Assembly: GCA_946539105.1 (NCBI GenBank)
Contig: CAMNHG010000101.1
Location: 1 to 5,326 of the forward strand
Length of the DNA stretch: 5,326 bases
Direction: 5' to 3'
DNA from: an uncultured Clostridia bacterium
GTDB lineage: Bacteria; Bacillota; Clostridia; Oscillospirales; Acutalibacteraceae
Shown: piece by piece, positions 1 through 5,326 of the stretch
Layout: the number at the start of each line of letters is the position of its first letter
Numbering within the stretch: the stretch's first letter is position 1
Notes under the pieces: generated by a model
The model's input: the letters and a program-made list of their open reading frames with translations, nothing else
Databases searched by the model: none
What the model was told of the DNA's origin: nothing
Position numbers and translations under genes: made by a program

Positions 1-1112
1 GCAAGCGCGCAGACAATGCCGATAAATTCTTTTTTATCCGGAACGGTGTAGCACACCGTCAAGCCAAACCTGTCGGAAAGCGACAGGGTTTCCTGCATAT
101 TATCCCTTGTGTTTACGTCGTCAACCTCAAAGCTGCGGTCGGAAAGCCTTTCCTTTACAATGTGCCTGCGATTTGAGGTGGCATAAATAAGGGCGTTATC
201 GGGACGGGCGGCAAGTCCGCCCTCAAGCACCGCCTTAAGCGCGGTATAGCTCTGATCCTGATGCTGAAAAGACAAATCGTCGATAAAGATGATGAACTTC
301 ATCGGCAGAGCGGCGATTTTATCTACCAAAAGCGGAAAATCCATCAGCCGTTCCTTGGGGATTTCGACAATCCTCAGACCGTCTTTTCTGAACCGGTTTG
401 CAACCGCCTTGACGGTAGAGCTTTTGCCGGTGCCCATATCGCCGTAGAGCAGGCAGTTGTTGCAGCTTCTTCCCTCGATAAACGCGACGGTGTTGTCCAT
501 AACCTTTTGACGCTGGCGTTCATAGCCGGTAAAATCGTCGAGCGAGATACTGTCGTGATGAGCGACAGGCTGAATATCTCCGTCGCGCCATACAAACGCC
601 TTGTAGCGCGCGAACATTCCGCAGCCGTTTTCGCGGTACCACTTCGCGATGTTTTCAAGCGAGCCGTCGAACATCTTAAAGCTGTCGGCACAGTCGCCGC
701 ACTTCCACTTTGGCAGAGATTTGGCAATTTCCGCGATATCCTCATAATAGGCGTATGAACTAAGCACCTCGTCCGCGCTTAGGTTAGCCGCCGATAAAAT
801 TGCCTCGCAGTCGTGCTTAACCGCAGAGAGTACGCCCTCGGGAAGCTCGTTTTGAGTTCCGCCGGCGGCAGCTCGGGTAAAGCAGTTTTCGTCAAAAAGC
901 GCGGCCTCGGTCATAGCGTAAGCCAGGCTGTCAAGACAGCCGCGCTCGGAGATAAGCGAAATAAACTCACCGTAGGCACTCAAAAACTCCTCAGGCTTTT
1001 TGTCAGCCGCGCACAGCAGCCTGTAAAAAGCCGCCGGTACGGAGCGATGCATTATCCCCCTGAAAATCGACAACGCCGATAAGCCGAGCTTTGTCTTAAT
1101 TAGATTATTCAT
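1..1112 (-). CDS. DUF815-family AAA+ P-loop ATPase (3' end outside the window)
   Basis: The open frame has 370 complete codons and no stop before the left edge, so the C-terminus is missing; I remember relatives as about 280-450 residues. Seen in the sequence: Walker A GDMGTGKSS at residues 224-232, Walker B FIIFIDDLSF at 273-282, the strongly conserved stretch around ARPDN followed by ATSNRRH at 311-317 (sensor-1-like Asn), and SLSDRFGL at 344-351. This series is diagnostic for the DUF815 (PF05673) group of predicted cytoplasmic AAA+ ATPases, whose cellular role is unknown. Residues 1 to about 190 look helical and hydrophilic, with no signal peptide or membrane segment and no domain I recognise. 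The start is well fixed: an in-frame TGA lies at 1136-1134, ATG at 1112 is the first ATG after it, and AAGGA sits 8 nt upstream. Oddities: cysteine pairs C138-GD-C141 and C217-NN-C220 (just before Walker A), Met226 where Arg is common, and Gln283 after the Walker B region where I recall Glu. The family call is secure; the substrate is unknown. Confidence 0.94.
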   Translation of the reverse strand, partial: MNNLIKTKLGLSALSIFRGIMHRSVPAAFYRLLCAADKKPEEFLSAYGEFISLISERGCLDSLAYAMTEAALFDENCFTRAAAGGTQNELPEGVLSAVKHDCEAILSAANLSADEVLSSYAYYEDIAEIAKSLPKWKCGDCADSFKMFDGSLENIAKWYRENGCGMFARYKAFVWRDGDIQPVAHHDSISLDDFTGYERQRQKVMDNTVAFIEGRSCNNCLLYGDMGTGKSSTVKAVANRFRKDGLRIVEIPKERLMDFPLLVDKIAALPMKFIIFIDDLSFQHQDQSYTALKAVLEGGLAARPDNALIYATSNRRHIVKERLSDRSFEVDDVNTRDNMQETLSLSDRFGLTVCYTVPDKKEFIGIVCAL

Positions 1113-1120
1113 AAAATCTG

Positions 1121-1125
1121 TCCTT
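1121..1125 (-). promoter_or_regulatory. Ribosome binding site of the DUF815 gene
   Basis: On the minus strand AAGGA lies 8 nt before the ATG at 1112. It is a good but not full-length Shine-Dalgarno match. It supports this start over the next in-frame ATG, about 20 codons further in, which is therefore less likely to be the start. Confidence 0.75.
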
Positions 1126-1142
1126 AAACTAATTCACCCTAT

Positions 1143-1171
1143 ATTTTACCCTTTTTTATCGTGATAGTCAA
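1143..1171 (-). promoter_or_regulatory. Sigma-A-type promoter for the DUF815 gene
   Basis: On the minus strand a -35 hexamer TTGACT (1171-1166) and a -10 hexamer TAAAAT (1148-1143) are separated by exactly 17 bp. Each matches the housekeeping consensus at 5 of 6 bases, and the spacer is A-rich. Transcription would be expected to start near 1136-1134, giving a leader of roughly 22-25 nt that contains the ribosome binding site. The site lies just past the rpoC terminator and before the DUF815 start codon, which is where a separate promoter would be needed. No extended -10 TG is present. The start point is inferred. Confidence 0.82.
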
Positions 1172-1180
1172 GGTTTTACA

Positions 1181-1214
1181 CAAACAAAAGGCAAGCCGTA
1201 ACGACTTGCCTTTT
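1181..1214 (-). terminator. Rho-independent terminator of the rpoBC operon
   Basis: Read on the minus strand, AAAAGGCAAGTCG (1214-1202) pairs with CGGCTTGCCTTTT (1198-1186) around a 3-nt loop TTA. The stem has 13 pairs, one of them a U-G wobble. The outer pairs are A-U and the stem runs into TTTTGTTTG, an interrupted U tract. The hairpin begins 15 nt after the rpoC stop codon. On the plus strand the same stem carries a C-A mismatch at the wobble position, which fits selection for the minus direction, although TTTTT follows on that side too. Confidence 0.88.
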
Positions 1215-1229
1215 TATATAGTTTAATGA

Positions 1230-4805
<3,576 letters not shown>

Positions 4806-4812
4806 TTTACTT

Positions 4813-4819
4813 CCTCCTT
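4813..4819 (-). promoter_or_regulatory. Consensus ribosome binding site of rpoC
   Basis: On the minus strand AAGGAGG is a full-length Shine-Dalgarno sequence, 7 nt before the rpoC ATG. Its first two bases are part of a second TAA (4820-4818) directly after the rpoB stop. It fixes the rpoC start and suggests efficient independent or re-initiated translation in the short rpoB-rpoC gap. Confidence 0.92.
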
Positions 4820-4820
4820 A

Positions 4821-5326
4821 TTAAAGTTCGTCCGAACCAAAGTCGTCAAAATCAAATACGTTGTCGTCGTCATCCTCTTCGTCGGCGAGAGAATCATCGA
4901 ACATATTGCCTTCTTCTCCGCCCTCGTCAAGGGTGTAGCCGTCCATTGAGGTCATTACGCTGTCCTCGTCAAACTCTGTAGAAGCAGCGTCGGCGATGTC
5001 CTCGTCCTCCTCAAACTTCTGCTTGATGTCGATTTCCTCGCCCTGCTGGTCGAGCACGCGAACGTCGAGCGAGAGCGACTGGAGCTCCTTGATAAGAACT
5101 CTGAACGACTCGGGAATGCCCGGAGCCGGGATGTTCTGACCTTTGACGATTGCTTCGTATGTCTTAACACGGCCTACAACGTCGTCCGACTTAACCGTCA
5201 GGATTTCCTGAAGTGTATAAGCCGCGCCGTACGCCTCGAGTGCCCAAACTTCCATCTCACCGAAACGCTGTCCGCCGAACTGAGCCTTACCGCCCAGAGG
5301 CTGCTGTGTAACAAGTGAGTACGGAC
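4821..5326 (-). CDS. rpoB: DNA-directed RNA polymerase subunit beta, C-terminal part (5' end outside the window)
   Basis: The frame is open from the right edge to TAA at 4823-4821, giving 167 complete residues of the beta C-terminus. It begins PYSLVTQQPLGGKAQFGGQ and continues through FGEMEVWALEAYGAAYTLQE and LTVKSDDVVGR, the nearly invariant end of beta that packs against beta' and helps anchor the clamp. The frame does not start at the internal Met at 5255; the conserved residues upstream of it show that it continues. After the conserved core (ending near LSLDVRVL) comes a tail of about 74 residues, coded by 4824-5045, with 32 Asp/Glu and only 2 Lys and no Arg, ending in FDFDDFGSDEL. E. coli beta lacks this tail, while acidic extensions are usual in Firmicutes. 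The gene is upstream of rpoC in the same operon; its promoter and active-site parts are not in view. Confidence 0.99.
   Translation of the reverse strand, partial: PYSLVTQQPLGGKAQFGGQRFGEMEVWALEAYGAAYTLQEILTVKSDDVVGRVKTYEAIVKGQNIPAPGIPESFRVLIKELQSLSLDVRVLDQQGEEIDIKQKFEEDEDIADAASTEFDEDSVMTSMDGYTLDEGGEEGNMFDDSLADEEDDDDNVFDFDDFGSDEL

Noticed and set aside
261..758. A 165-codon open frame on the plus strand opposite the DUF815 gene
   Set aside because: It is antisense to the Walker A and B region of a clear ATPase and its translation resembles no family. It is a by-product of the real gene's codons.
1186..1215. The same hairpin as a plus-strand terminator (bidirectional)
   Set aside because: Five T residues follow on the plus strand, but the stem has a C-A mismatch there and no plus-strand gene reads into it. 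It is recorded only as the rpoC terminator.
1211..1226. TATATAAAAA on the minus strand, resembling a -10 element, just after rpoC
   Set aside because: It has no suitable -35 that I can see at 16-18 bp, and its A run forms the 5' arm of the terminator stem. The TTGACT/TAAAAT pair downstream explains transcription better.

Overview
The window most likely comes from the chromosome of a Gram-positive bacterium of the class Clostridia, perhaps Ruminococcaceae/Oscillospiraceae. The basis is the clostridial-type RpoC (1191 residues, no large insertion in the trigger loop), an RpoB with a long acidic C-terminal tail, a full AAGGAGG Shine-Dalgarno sequence, and a DUF815-type ATPase of the Firmicutes kind. 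The taxonomic placement is inferred from remembered family features, not from a search. All three genes lie on the minus strand, so the window reads biologically from right to left.

Layout in transcription order: (1) 5326-4821, the 3' end of rpoB (RNA polymerase beta), with its 5' part outside the window; (2) 4805-1230, complete rpoC (beta'), 15 nt after the rpoB stop, in the same frame, with two tandem TAA stops and a perfect Shine-Dalgarno between them; (3) 1214-1181, a strong intrinsic terminator just after rpoC; (4) 1171-1143, a near-consensus sigma-A promoter (TTGACT, 17 bp, TAAAAT); (5) 1112-1, the 5' part of a gene for a DUF815-family P-loop ATPase that runs off the left edge.

rpoB and rpoC are evidently one operon making the two catalytic subunits of RNA polymerase, and that transcript ends at the terminator. 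The DUF815 gene starts its own transcript from the adjacent promoter, so nothing here links its function to transcription. The usual Firmicutes continuation of the rpoBC operon into the str genes (rpsL, rpsG, fusA, tuf) is not seen.

This is mainly an ordinary housekeeping region. I found no mobile element, CRISPR array, RNA gene or convincing undescribed system. The points worth a second look are the cysteine pairs and substituted residues in the DUF815 ATPase, the interrupted rpoBC-str order, the in-frame rpoB/rpoC junction, the acidic tail of RpoB, and the compact terminator-promoter spacer.
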